Shown here one piece after another: positions 1 to 7,810 of a stretch of 15,671 nt of DNA. The stretch is from the NCBI GenBank assembly GCA_030602105.1, contig JAUWAK010000016.1:1-15671 (forward strand). The letters run 5' to 3'. The notes beneath the pieces were generated by a model that ran no database searches, had not been told where the DNA came from, and was given only the letters and a program-made list of their open reading frames with translations. The first letter of the stretch is position 1. Each line of letters begins with the position of its first letter. This DNA is from Candidatus Aerophobota bacterium. Its GTDB lineage: Bacteria > Aerophobota > Aerophobia > Aerophobales > AE-B3A. The position numbers and the translations under genes were made by a program.

Positions 1-984
1 ACTCACCCTGTTTATGGCGTGCCGGGAGGGGTGTCTCACTCCCTCAAAGAGGAGGATAGAAAAGATATCCTGAGTATGGGAGAAGCTCTTGTCGAGTTTT
101 GCCTTTTCACTCTCAAAGTGGTGGATGACTATGTTCTGAAGAACAGAGAGTATCTGGATCTCATTCTGGACAAAGACATGTATTATCACGAGACCTATTA
201 TATTGGGCTGGTCGATGAGAGGAACAGAGTAAATTTCTATGAAGGAGAGCACAGGGTAGTGGACCCGGGGGGACGGGAATTTACTAGGTTCAAAGCGAAG
301 GATTATCTAAAACACATAAGAGAACATGTTGAACCCTGGACCTATCTAAAGTTTCCCTACTTGAAGAATGTCGGATGGAAGGGGATAGTGGAAGGACCGG
401 ATAGCGGAATCGTAAGAGCAGCTCCCTTGGCGAGACTTAATGTTGCAGACGGCATGGCTACGCCCAGAGCGCAGGAAGCCTATGAGAAGTTTTTTGATGC
501 TCTTGGAGGCAAACCTGTTCACTATACTCTCACCTTCCACTGGGCTAGGGCAGTGGAGGCACTTTATGCCGCAGAAAGGATTGTAGAGTTGGCGAAGGAC
601 CCTGAGATAACGGACGTGAAGGTGAGAGAGATCCCCACGGGAATCAAGGGGGAAGGAGTCGCGGCTATTGCAGCCCCAAGAGGAAGCCTGATACACCATT
701 ATGTTGCAGACAAGAATGGTCTGATAGAGAAAGTCAATCTCATTGTGGCTACAGCCTTCAACTACGGTGGAATGTGCCTTTCAATAAAGAAAGCAGCAAA
801 GGCTCTCATAAAGGAATTTAACGTTGATGAAGGCATACTTAACATGGTGGAGATGGCGTTTCGTGCCTACGATCCTTGTTTTTCTTGTGCAACTCACTTT
901 CTTCCTGGCCAGATGCCTATGGAGATTGATATCATCACATGCGGTGGCAAGCTATACAAGAGACTGCAAAGAGGGACGCCATGA
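1..984 (+). CDS. mvhA: [NiFe]-hydrogenase large subunit, group 3 (MvhA-like), 5'-truncated
   Basis: The reading frame is open from base 1 (first residues THPVYGVPGG), so the N-terminal part, with the first CxxC nickel-ligand pair, lies outside the window. The remaining 327 residues carry hallmarks of the large (alpha) subunit: the HP..PGG segment at the very start, APRGSLIHH near residues 225-233, and the C-terminal nickel-binding motif DPCFSCATH near residues 291-299. The 28 residues after that histidine would be the peptide removed once Ni-Fe(CN)2CO is inserted, and the next gene encodes the matching protease. The subunit oxidises or produces H2 in the cytoplasm. The DPCxSCATH form and the neighbouring hdrC and hdrB point to a group 3c, Mvh-type enzyme that feeds an Hdr complex. 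A HoxH-like NAD-linked enzyme is possible, but no diaphorase genes are seen. The stop overlaps the next start (ATGA at 981-984). Confidence 0.9.
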   Translation, partial: THPVYGVPGGVSHSLKEEDRKDILSMGEALVEFCLFTLKVVDDYVLKNREYLDLILDKDMYYHETYYIGLVDERNRVNFYEGEHRVVDPGGREFTRFKAKDYLKHIREHVEPWTYLKFPYLKNVGWKGIVEGPDSGIVRAAPLARLNVADGMATPRAQEAYEKFFDALGGKPVHYTLTFHWARAVEALYAAERIVELAKDPEITDVKVREIPTGIKGEGVAAIAAPRGSLIHHYVADKNGLIEKVNLIVATAFNYGGMCLSIKKAAKALIKEFNVDEGILNMVEMAFRAYDPCFSCATHFLPGQMPMEIDIITCGGKLYKRLQRGTP

Positions 985-1478
985 AGAAGACCCTTTTCCT
1001 CGGTCTAGGGAATCCCATCCTCTCCGACGACGCTGTTGGGATTAGAGTAGTCCAAGAGATAGAGAAGATGCTGGGGGACAGAGATGGAATATGCTTCGCA
1101 AGAGAAAGCGTAGACGGCTTGCGTCTCCTGGATGTGATTAGGGGTTATGATAGGCTGATAATTGTGGATGCCATAAGAACGAGAGATAGGCCGGGCAGTC
1201 TATATGAACTCTCAATAGGGGAGCTCGAGAAAGCTATCCATCTTACCTGTGTTCATTCCATAAACTTTGCCACCGCGCTAAGGATGGCAAAGGAAGCGGG
1301 CGAGAAGATACCCGAAGAGATGTCCATTTATGGAGTAGGGGTAAGGAGTGTTCGGGAGTTCAAAGAGAGGATGAGTCCAGAGGTGGAAAGATCTGTCCCG
1401 GGGATCGCCAGGAGGGTAGTGAAGAAAGAAATGGGAGAAAGGGATGATCGATGTGTCAAAACTCGATCCAAATTTTAA
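981..1478 (+). CDS. Hydrogenase maturation endopeptidase (HycI/HyaD/FrhD family)
   Basis: This 165-residue protein removes the C-terminal extension from a [NiFe]-hydrogenase large subunit after nickel insertion. The N-terminal motif GLGNPILSDDAVG (residues 8-20) is the family signature, with D16 as the expected metal-sensing acid. IIVDAI supplies D63, and CVHSINFATAL supplies H92, matching the other two nickel ligands of the family. Length is normal for the family (about 150-180). I chose ATG 981 because the protein then begins directly with the conserved MKKTLFLGLGN strand and overlaps the large-subunit stop by ATGA, which suggests translational coupling. The in-frame ATG at 939 would add a non-conserved leader. 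The substrate is almost certainly the gene just upstream. The 3' end overlaps hdrC by 35 bases. Confidence 0.92.
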   Translation: MKKTLFLGLGNPILSDDAVGIRVVQEIEKMLGDRDGICFARESVDGLRLLDVIRGYDRLIIVDAIRTRDRPGSLYELSIGELEKAIHLTCVHSINFATALRMAKEAGEKIPEEMSIYGVGVRSVREFKERMSPEVERSVPGIARRVVKKEMGERDDRCVKTRSKF

Positions 1479-1950
1479 GTATGAGATAACGAAGGAGCCT
1501 GGTGGAGAGCACATCACCCGTTGCTTTGCCTGTGGTACATGCAGTGCAACTTGTCCAGTTCGAGGAATAAACGAGGAGTACAATCCTCGAAGGATCATCC
1601 GCATGGCTCTTCTGGGTATGAAGGAAGAGGTCCTTTCTAGCGATTTTATCTGGCTGTGCGCCAGCTGCTACAGTTGTGAGGAGAAATGTCCTCAGGATGT
1701 GAGAATCGCTCATCTTATGAACGCCATCAAGAACATTGCCGTGAGGGAGGGCCACATACACCCCTCTTTCAGGGCTCAACTCGAGGCCCTCTTCGCCCAC
1801 GGAAGGCTCTATGAGGTTACCGAATTTGACAACAAGAAAAGAGCGAAGTGGGGTCTGCCCGAGATAAGGGAAAACGTTGAAGGGACTCGCAAGCTCTTTC
1901 GAAAGACCGGGATGGAGAAACTGGTAAAAGGGGAGGGAAGGGAAGAATGA
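1444..1950 (+). CDS. hdrC: Heterodisulfide reductase-type subunit C (two [4Fe-4S])
   Basis: This 168-residue protein has two classic CxxCxxCxxxC clusters, C27/C30/C33/C37 and C72/C75/C78/C82, so it should bind two [4Fe-4S] centres. The spacing and the RCFACGTCSATCP and CASCYSCEEKCP motifs are those of HdrC. In the HdrABC complex this subunit wires electrons from the FAD of HdrA to the CCG-type active-site protein HdrB. The start at 1444 overlaps the protease gene by 35 bases. The next in-frame ATG would fall after the first cluster, so a start here (or GTG 1453) is required. hdrB follows with an ATGA overlap. HdrA is not in the window. A role in a non-methanogenic Hdr complex linked to the upstream hydrogenase is the natural reading, but the disulfide or other acceptor is unknown. 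Confidence 0.92.
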   Translation: MIDVSKLDPNFKYEITKEPGGEHITRCFACGTCSATCPVRGINEEYNPRRIIRMALLGMKEEVLSSDFIWLCASCYSCEEKCPQDVRIAHLMNAIKNIAVREGHIHPSFRAQLEALFAHGRLYEVTEFDNKKRAKWGLPEIRENVEGTRKLFRKTGMEKLVKGEGREE

Positions 1951-2819
1951 AATATGGTCTGTTCCTCGGATGTACCGTGCCGGTAAGGGCTTTGAATTAT
2001 GAGCTTGCTGCCAGGAAAGTGGGGGAGAAGCTGGGCCTAGAGTTTCAGGATATACCAGAATTCGGCTGCTGCGGTTTTCCGGTGAAGTCAGTGGACAGAA
2101 TGACTTTCATCCTGATGGCGGCCGAGAATTTGAGCGTGGCAGAGGATGCCAATCTAGACATATGTAGTCTTTGCAGTGCGTGCTCATCGGTACTGACTGA
2201 GGTAGACAGGCAGCTCAAAGAGAATCAAACTCTCCGAAATCGAGTCAACGAGGAGCTTTCCCGGGTTGGCCGAAAATACCAAGGGAGAATCCAGGTGAAA
2301 CACTTGGCCAGGATCCTTCACGAAGACGTAGGGTTGCCGAGGATCAAGGAGATGGTGAAGCGCCCCCTTTCGGAGTTTAATTTTGCCGTCCACTATGGCT
2401 GCCATTACCTCAAGCCCTCCGAAGTGTATGGTGAGTTCGAGGAACCCGAGAATCCTCGTACTCTTGATGAGCTTCTCCGGCTGACTGGAGCCAAATCTAT
2501 TCCCTACGAGGACAAAAATGAGTGCTGCGGTGGTGGCGTTCTGGGGGTCGACGAGGCGACGGCCCTAAAGATAGCAGCCTTAAAGCTCGATCATGTAAAG
2601 GCTAGCGGAGCTGACGCTCTTGTTCTTATTTGCCCTTTCTGCAACATCATGTATGAGGCGAACCAGAAAAAAATAGAAAAACTGTCAGAGACTGAATTTA
2701 ATCTGCCTGTTCTTTATTATCCCCAGGTTCTTGGTCTTGCTCTGGGAATTCCTCCGGATGAGCTGGGATTTCGCATGAACCGGGTTAAGCCCCGGGAAAT
2801 TCTGAGTAGGCTCGGCTAG
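1947..2819 (+). CDS. hdrB: Heterodisulfide reductase-type subunit B (two CCG domains)
   Basis: This 290-residue protein has two cysteine-rich CCG domains. The first uses C9, C41-C42 and the cluster C73/C76/C79 (ICSLCSACS). The second uses C152 (HYGCHYLKP), C193-C194 (NECCGGG) and C229/C232 (CPFC). In characterised HdrB these motifs bind two noncubane [4Fe-4S] clusters that reduce a heterodisulfide. Length is normal for HdrB (about 290-300). The start overlaps the hdrC stop by ATGA. Because CoM-S-S-CoB is confined to methanogens and close relatives, this Hdr may act on another disulfide or pass electrons to another partner. The adjacent GlcD/GlcF pair is one candidate partner (inference). This is the last gene before the longest gap in the window. 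Confidence 0.93.
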   Translation: MKYGLFLGCTVPVRALNYELAARKVGEKLGLEFQDIPEFGCCGFPVKSVDRMTFILMAAENLSVAEDANLDICSLCSACSSVLTEVDRQLKENQTLRNRVNEELSRVGRKYQGRIQVKHLARILHEDVGLPRIKEMVKRPLSEFNFAVHYGCHYLKPSEVYGEFEEPENPRTLDELLRLTGAKSIPYEDKNECCGGGVLGVDEATALKIAALKLDHVKASGADALVLICPFCNIMYEANQKKIEKLSETEFNLPVLYYPQVLGLALGIPPDELGFRMNRVKPREILSRLG

Positions 2820-2912
2820 TGCTTCTTTGAGTGAATTTTCCTCAAGGAGAAAGATCCAATTATCTCTGACAGGGCACTGGGGCTGACTTTTCAGACTGAG
2901 AAGGAGACCGGC
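2820..2912 (+). other. Longest intergenic gap (93 bases), with a weak hairpin and the RBS of the next gene
   Basis: This gap separates the hydrogenase/Hdr genes from the carbon-metabolism genes and may hold a promoter or a processing site. Bases 2823-2831 (TTCTTTGAG) can pair with 2841-2849 (CTCAAGGAG), giving nine pairs including two G-U around a nine-base loop. No T-run follows, so it is not a convincing intrinsic terminator. I see no good -35/-10 pair. AAGGAG at 2901-2906, six bases before ATG 2913, is the ribosome site of the next gene. Confidence 0.4.
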
Positions 2913-4181
2913 ATGAAGGAAACAGAGTTACCCGGCATGGTGAAGGTCCGGCAGATATTTGAGGCTCCGAGTTTGGACAATGTTGCTCGGGAACTAAAAG
3001 AAGGGATCGCCAGATCAGGACTTAAAGAAAGGTTGAAAGCTAATGATGAGGTGGCGGTAACCGCTGGGAGTAGAGGCATAGCCAACATTGCCCAGATTAC
3101 TGCCACCATAGTGGAGGAGCTCAAGAAACTGGGAGCTCGTCCCTTCATAGTTCCTGCCATGGGATCCCATGGGGGAGCTAGGGCTGAAGGGCAAATTGAA
3201 GTTCTGGCCAGTTATGGGATTACCGAGGATTCGGTGGGAGCCCCAATCCGCTCTTCTATGGAGGTAGTAAAGGTCGGAGAGATAAAGGATCACGTTCCTG
3301 TCTTCATGGACAAGATATCTCTCGGGAGTGATGCTATTGTTGTAGTCAATCGTATTAAGCCCCACACTTCCTTTAGAGGTCCATTTGAGTCGGGTCTGAT
3401 GAAAATGCTAGCCATTGGACTGGGTAAGCACGAAGGAGCCTCCCTGGTTCACTCTTTTGGCTCCAAGGGCTTAAGAGAAATGATTCCGGAGGCAGCCAGA
3501 GTTATGATGAGGGAAGCTAATTTTGTCCTGGGAGTTGGCATACTGGAAAATGCGTACGATGAGACCGCTAGAATCGTAGTTCTTGATCCAGAGGAGTTTG
3601 AAAAAGAAGAGCCGCATCTGTTGGAGGAAGCGCGGGATCTTATGCCCCATCTTCCTTTTGATGATATAGACATCCTTATTGTGGATGAGATAGGGAAGAA
3701 TATCAGTGGCACCGGTATGGATACCAATATTATTGGTCGCCTCTTGATAAGAGGGGAGAAGGAATTCAAGAAGCCCGAAATCAATAAGATCATCGTTTTT
3801 GATGTAACTCCTTCCTCCCACGGGAACGCCATGGGGGTGGGGCTGGCCGATATTACCACTAGAAAGCTGGTTAACAAAATTGACTATCACGCTATGTATA
3901 CCAATGTCTTAACCTCGGGTTTTCTAAATCGTGCCTTTGTTCCCCTCACCTGCGAGACGGACAAAGAGGCCATAACTACAGCCATAGGCACTTTTAAGGG
4001 AAAGGATCCGGACAGGGTTAGGGTAATGAGGATAAAGAATACTCTCCAGATAGAGAAATTGTATATTTCGGAGTCTCTGCTCCAAGAGGCTCGAACCAGG
4101 GATGATATCCAGATCCTGGGTGAAATGAAACCAATGAAATTTGATACCCAGGGGCACCTGACAGGAGGAGACTATGCTTGA
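2913..4181 (+). CDS. LarA-like (DUF2088) nickel-pincer 2-hydroxyacid racemase/epimerase homologue
   Basis: This 422-residue protein resembles lactate racemase LarA and its relatives, which use a nickel-pincer nucleotide to move a hydride at the alpha carbon of 2-hydroxyacids. LarA-like landmarks are visible: TAGSRG (residues 50-55) at the place of the LarA DxTRP loop; MGSHGG with H86, matching LarA H108; KPHTSFRG with H151, matching H174; and K164 with H173 or H180 at the positions expected for LarA K184 and H200. The family includes racemases for lactate, malate, 2-hydroxyglutarate and phenyllactate and an epimerase for gluconate, so the substrate is open. The neighbouring D-2-hydroxyacid dehydrogenase supports a hydroxyacid. 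GSRG in place of DxTRP shows it is a distant member, and a different reaction is possible. No larB, larC or larE cofactor genes are in the window. AAGGAG lies six bases upstream of the start, and the 3' end overlaps the next gene by eight bases. Confidence 0.75.
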   Translation: MKETELPGMVKVRQIFEAPSLDNVARELKEGIARSGLKERLKANDEVAVTAGSRGIANIAQITATIVEELKKLGARPFIVPAMGSHGGARAEGQIEVLASYGITEDSVGAPIRSSMEVVKVGEIKDHVPVFMDKISLGSDAIVVVNRIKPHTSFRGPFESGLMKMLAIGLGKHEGASLVHSFGSKGLREMIPEAARVMMREANFVLGVGILENAYDETARIVVLDPEEFEKEEPHLLEEARDLMPHLPFDDIDILIVDEIGKNISGTGMDTNIIGRLLIRGEKEFKKPEINKIIVFDVTPSSHGNAMGVGLADITTRKLVNKIDYHAMYTNVLTSGFLNRAFVPLTCETDKEAITTAIGTFKGKDPDRVRVMRIKNTLQIEKLYISESLLQEARTRDDIQILGEMKPMKFDTQGHLTGGDYA

Positions 4182-5598
4182 AGAGCTGCGTGCTGTGGTG
4201 GGGGATGAGAATGTCTCCGATGATGCGGCGGACCGGTATGTCTATGGCTCGGATGCCTCAATGCATCAGAGTTCCCCTTCAGTAGTGGTGAGGCCCGTGA
4301 GTGCGGGCGAGGTTCAGAAAATCTTAAGATTTGCCAACGGAAGAAAGATCCCTGTGGTGCCTAGAGGTGCAGGGACGGGCGAATCAGGAAGCGCTGTTCC
4401 CATAGATGGAGGAATTGTGCTGGATCTCAAGCGCATGGACAGAATACTGGAAGTCCGGCCCGAAGACATGTTCTGCCGAGTGGAGCCCGGAGTAGTCAAT
4501 GACGAGCTGAATCGGCAGCTGAAACCTTATGGATTCTTCTTTCCTCCAACACCGGCAAGCGGAAAGGTGTGCACCATAGGTGGGATGATTGCCAACAATG
4601 CTTCGGGAATGAGAGCTATGAAGTACGGAGCCACCCGGGATGCCGTCTTGGGCCTAAAGGTGGTCTTAGCCAATGGAGACCTGGTGACCATGGGCAGTGC
4701 TACTATCATTCAAGCTTCGGGTTACCAACTGGAAAGATTGATGGTGGGAAGTGAAGGGACCCTAGGAGTTATTGTGGAAGCCACCCTCCGTGTGAGACCC
4801 CTGCCCGAAGAAAGAACCGTGGGAAGGGCTGTATTCTATGAGCTGACTCAGGCAGGAGACGCTATCTCCAAAATAGTTGCAACAGGGATCGTCCCCTCGG
4901 CCCTGGAACTTATGGACGAGGTAGCCATTAAGTCAGTTAATAAGGCTCTGGGGGCCGGTCTTCCCGAAGTGGAAGCTCTGATCTTATTTGAGTGCGATGG
5001 AGTCAAAGCTAGTTTCCATCACGAGATAAAGAAGATAAAAAGAATCTTGGAGGAATGTGGTGCTTTTGACATCGTTATTAGTGACGATCCTCAGGAAATG
5101 GAGAAGCTCTGGGAGGTAAGATCTTCCGTTTTTCCCGCCACCAGTATGTACAAGGAGAACCGCATCCGCGCAACTTTAGCCGAGGATGTCACCGCTCCTG
5201 TCTCCAGGCTCCGAGAGCTAGTGGAAGGGATTCACCAGATTGCCAGGGACAACGATCTGCTCATTGGGACTTATGGACATGCTGGCGAGGGGCTTATTCA
5301 CACTGCCTTCCTTGTTGATCCCAGGCTGCCTGACGAGTGGGATAGGACCCGCAAGGCTGTGGACGAGGTCTTCGCTCTGGTGCGCCACCTGGGGGGAACT
5401 ACCTCGGGAGAACACGGCATAGGAATTTCCAAAGCTCCTTACTTTAAGAAGGAGAGGCAGGACCTTTTGGAGCTCATGAGGGGAGTCAAGAAGGTCTTCG
5501 ACCCTAATAACATCCTCAATCCTCACAAACTAATGGATGCTCCAGAAGATTTCTTCACTGCTACCAAATTGAGATATCCTATCAAGGAGAGAAGATGA
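4174..5598 (+). CDS. glcD: FAD-linked 2-hydroxyacid dehydrogenase (GlcD / D-lactate / D-2-hydroxyglutarate dehydrogenase family)
   Basis: This 474-residue flavoprotein of the VAO/PCMH family oxidises a 2-hydroxyacid to a 2-oxoacid. The N-terminal FAD-binding half (about residues 35-210) shows PRGAGTGESGSAVP (63-76), GGMIANNASGMRAMKYG (136-152) and GSEGTLGVI (192-200). The C-terminal half carries the metal-ligand positions known from D-2-hydroxyglutarate and D-lactate dehydrogenases: H369 and H376 in GHAGEGLIH, and E413 in SGEHGIG. The usual HxGDGNxH is here HAGEGLIH, so an Asp-Asn pair is replaced by Glu-Leu. It ends with the family motif FDPNNILNP. AGGAGG at 4163-4168 serves the start, which overlaps the upstream gene by eight bases. 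Its electron acceptor is probably the GlcF-like protein encoded next (ATGA overlap). Exact substrate is unresolved; 2-hydroxyglutarate or lactate are the leading options. Confidence 0.9.
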   Translation: MLEELRAVVGDENVSDDAADRYVYGSDASMHQSSPSVVVRPVSAGEVQKILRFANGRKIPVVPRGAGTGESGSAVPIDGGIVLDLKRMDRILEVRPEDMFCRVEPGVVNDELNRQLKPYGFFFPPTPASGKVCTIGGMIANNASGMRAMKYGATRDAVLGLKVVLANGDLVTMGSATIIQASGYQLERLMVGSEGTLGVIVEATLRVRPLPEERTVGRAVFYELTQAGDAISKIVATGIVPSALELMDEVAIKSVNKALGAGLPEVEALILFECDGVKASFHHEIKKIKRILEECGAFDIVISDDPQEMEKLWEVRSSVFPATSMYKENRIRATLAEDVTAPVSRLRELVEGIHQIARDNDLLIGTYGHAGEGLIHTAFLVDPRLPDEWDRTRKAVDEVFALVRHLGGTTSGEHGIGISKAPYFKKERQDLLELMRGVKKVFDPNNILNPHKLMDAPEDFFTATKLRYPIKERR

Positions 5599-6680
5599 AG
5601 ACCAAAGCGCTCGAGAGTTGGGAAAGGGATATGCTTCGCTGCATCAGGTGTGCCTACTGTTTTGTAGACTGCCCGATCCTCACGGAATTGGGTTGGGAGT
5701 CGGCAGGAGCAAGATCCAAAGTGATTCTCTCCTATGGCCTGAAGGAGGATGAGATAGAATGTAATCAGCTCATCAAAGATAGGCTATTCCAGTGCTGTCT
5801 TTGTGCTCAGTGTGAGATAAATTGCCCGGCCAAGGTTGAAGTGGGTGGCGTGGTGAGGGCGGCCCGGAAGGACTTGGTAGAAGCAGGACACTATTTCGAA
5901 GCTCATAGAGTGATGAGGGAAATGGTAAAGAAAACCGGCAATGTCTACGGAGAGGAAAAAAAGGACTTCCATTATCCAAAGGTGGGTGCGGAGTTTGCTT
6001 TGTTCGTAGGGTGTGTAGGCAAACATCGGGAAGAGGAAAGTCTGAAGAAGACTGTCGCGCTTCTCAAGAAATTGGGGGTCTCCCTTACCAGTATTGACGA
6101 AGTCTGCTGTGGGGGAGTATTTGGTGATGTGGGTTTTCAGGCAAGCCCCGAAGATGCCGAGCATATCAAAGAGGAGGTAAAGAAAGCTAAGGTCAAAAAG
6201 CTCCTCACTACCTGTCCCATGTGTTACCGCACCTTCAAGGAGGATCCACGATTCGAAGGCTTAGGGGTCGAGGTTCTCCATATTACTGAGCTTTTGGAGA
6301 AGCTCGACCTACCCGTCAAGACAAACAGGAAAATAACCTATCATGATCCCTGCGATTTGGGAAGACACAGCGATCTCTACGACGTTCCGAGAAATGTCAT
6401 AAGGAAGTTTGCCCCTGACTTTCAAGAGATGTCCAAAAATCGTGAGAATGCTCATTGCTGTGGTGCGGGAGGTGGGGTAAGGGGATCTTTTACCCGGCTT
6501 TCTATTGATATGGCCAAAAAGAGACTCCAGGAGGCCATAGACACGGGAGCGGAAGTTCTTCTCACCGAGTGCGCTTCCTGTCTCCATAATCTCAAGAACG
6601 CTAGAAAAAGAAAACAGAAAATTCAAATCTACAATATTTCGGAGTATCTTTCCCTGCTTATGGATGGAGAGGTAGGATGA
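5595..6680 (+). CDS. glcF: GlcF/HdrD-type Fe-S oxidoreductase, electron acceptor of the GlcD flavoprotein
   Basis: This 361-residue protein fuses a two-cluster ferredoxin head with two CCG domains, the same plan as HdrD and GlcF. Cluster cysteines are C16/C19/C22/C26 and C67/C70/C73/C77. The first CCG domain uses C140, C171-C172 and C207/C210. The second uses C253 (HDPCDLGRH), C288-C289 (CCGAGGG) and C326/C329. No signal peptide or membrane helix is visible, so it is likely cytoplasmic. The start overlaps the glcD stop by ATGA with AAGGAG at 5584-5589. It should take electrons from the FAD of GlcD and pass them on to a quinone, to the Hdr/hydrogenase module or to another partner. It is in effect a fused version of the HdrC and HdrB encoded 3 kb upstream. 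Confidence 0.9.
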   Translation: MKTKALESWERDMLRCIRCAYCFVDCPILTELGWESAGARSKVILSYGLKEDEIECNQLIKDRLFQCCLCAQCEINCPAKVEVGGVVRAARKDLVEAGHYFEAHRVMREMVKKTGNVYGEEKKDFHYPKVGAEFALFVGCVGKHREEESLKKTVALLKKLGVSLTSIDEVCCGGVFGDVGFQASPEDAEHIKEEVKKAKVKKLLTTCPMCYRTFKEDPRFEGLGVEVLHITELLEKLDLPVKTNRKITYHDPCDLGRHSDLYDVPRNVIRKFAPDFQEMSKNRENAHCCGAGGGVRGSFTRLSIDMAKKRLQEAIDTGAEVLLTECASCLHNLKNARKRKQKIQIYNISEYLSLLMDGEVG

Positions 6681-7810
6681 GGATCTATGAATATCAGGCC
6701 CATGAGGTTTTTTCCTCCCACGGGATCCCTACGCCCCAAATGGAGCTCACCCGTACTGCCAGAGGGGCCGAGGAGATAGCCAAAAGATTCGCACGTCCCG
6801 TAGCAGTCAAGGCCCAGGTCCTGGTGGGAGGCAGAGGGAGGGCCGGGGCAGTCAAGATAGCCCAGAGCCCGGATGAGACTCATGAAGCCGCCAGTAGGAT
6901 TCTCTCCTTGCATGTTAAGGGCGAGCGGGTGAGAGAGGTACTTGTCCAGGAGGCTCTTCAGATAAAGGAGGAGTACTACTTGGGGATCACCGTGGATCGC
7001 TCCCATAGATGCCCTGTGGTAATGGCTTCCCCGTCGGGAGGAGTCGAAATAGAAGAGGTAGCAAAGCTCACGCCCCAGAGAATCTTCAAGAAGCTCATCC
7101 ATCCCCTCGTCGGTTTCCAAAACTACCAGGCGAGGTTGCTGGCCTTTTCCCTGTCTCGAAACAAAGAAAGAGCCACGGGGATAGCTGATATTCTCACCAG
7201 CCTCTTCCGTATATTTGAGGAATTGGATTGCTCTTTGGCCGAGATCAATCCGCTTGTCATAACCGAAGACGAAAAGCTTTGTGCTCTGGATGCCAAGATT
7301 GTCATAGATGATAATGCTCTTTATCGCCATCCTGAGCTATCCTCGTTGGGAAACATCGAGGCCGAGGATCCTTTAGAAGTCAAGGCGAGACAGCGGGGTT
7401 TAAGCTATGTGCGTCTGGACGGCGAGATCGGATGCATCGTTAATGGAGCGGGACTGGCTATGGCCACTATGGACCTGGTCAAACGGTACGGATCTGAGCC
7501 GGCGAATTTTCTGGATATAGGAGGAGGAGCAAGTAAAGACAGAGTAAGCTCGGCTCTGGATATTGTTCTCTCTGACAGGAAAGTGAAGGCTATTCTGGTG
7601 AATATATTTGGAGGCATCACTCGATGCGATGTGGTAGCTGACGGGCTGAAAGAAGCCATCACCCGGATGAAACTAAATCTTCCCCTGGTTATTAGACTTT
7701 CCGGTACCAATGAAGACGAAGGGCGGGCCAGGCTCGCCCACACCAAGGCTATTTTGGCGGGCAGCATGGATGAAGCAGCCAGGATAGCGGTTCGAGAGGC
7801 AAAAAAATGA
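6677..7810 (+). CDS. sucC: ADP-forming acyl-CoA ligase beta subunit (SucC family)
   Basis: This 377-residue protein is the ATP-grasp subunit of a succinyl-CoA-synthetase-type ligase, which converts acyl-CoA, phosphate and ADP (or GDP) to acid, CoA and ATP (or GTP). Visible landmarks are the start MRIYEYQAHE, the nucleotide loop VGGRGRAG (50-57), the LAEINPLV segment (187-194) with E189 and N191, D205 as a likely Mg2+ ligand, and the C-terminal ligase domain with VNGAGLAMATMDLVK (255-269) and NIFGGITRCD (309-318). In E. coli SucC the last motif reads GGIVRCD and lies beside the succinate site, so the enzyme may well use succinyl-CoA. Related acyl-CoA synthetases and malate- or citrate-CoA ligases cannot be excluded. 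ATGA overlaps link it to glcF upstream and to the alpha subunit downstream. The last codons form a run of seven A residues. Confidence 0.9.
   Translation: MRIYEYQAHEVFSSHGIPTPQMELTRTARGAEEIAKRFARPVAVKAQVLVGGRGRAGAVKIAQSPDETHEAASRILSLHVKGERVREVLVQEALQIKEEYYLGITVDRSHRCPVVMASPSGGVEIEEVAKLTPQRIFKKLIHPLVGFQNYQARLLAFSLSRNKERATGIADILTSLFRIFEELDCSLAEINPLVITEDEKLCALDAKIVIDDNALYRHPELSSLGNIEAEDPLEVKARQRGLSYVRLDGEIGCIVNGAGLAMATMDLVKRYGSEPANFLDIGGGASKDRVSSALDIVLSDRKVKAILVNIFGGITRCDVVADGLKEAITRMKLNLPLVIRLSGTNEDEGRARLAHTKAILAGSMDEAARIAVREAKK

Noticed and set aside
939..980. Upstream in-frame ATG that would extend the maturation protease by 14 residues
   Set aside because: The extension is not conserved and lies inside the hydrogenase coding region. 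ATG 981 gives the family-typical N-terminus and an ATGA overlap.
1..984. A group 4 hydrogenase or complex-I 49-kDa-type subunit
   Set aside because: The DPCFSCATH motif, a C-terminal extension and an adjacent maturation protease all fit a processed group 3 enzyme with hdrCB next to it.
2823..2849. Rho-independent terminator after hdrB
   Set aside because: The stem includes two G-U pairs, is AT/GU-weak and is not followed by a T-run.
6629..7330. Minus-strand open frame of 233 residues
   Set aside because: It is antisense to the SucC-like gene, whose ATP-grasp motifs are unmistakable, and has no family signature of its own.
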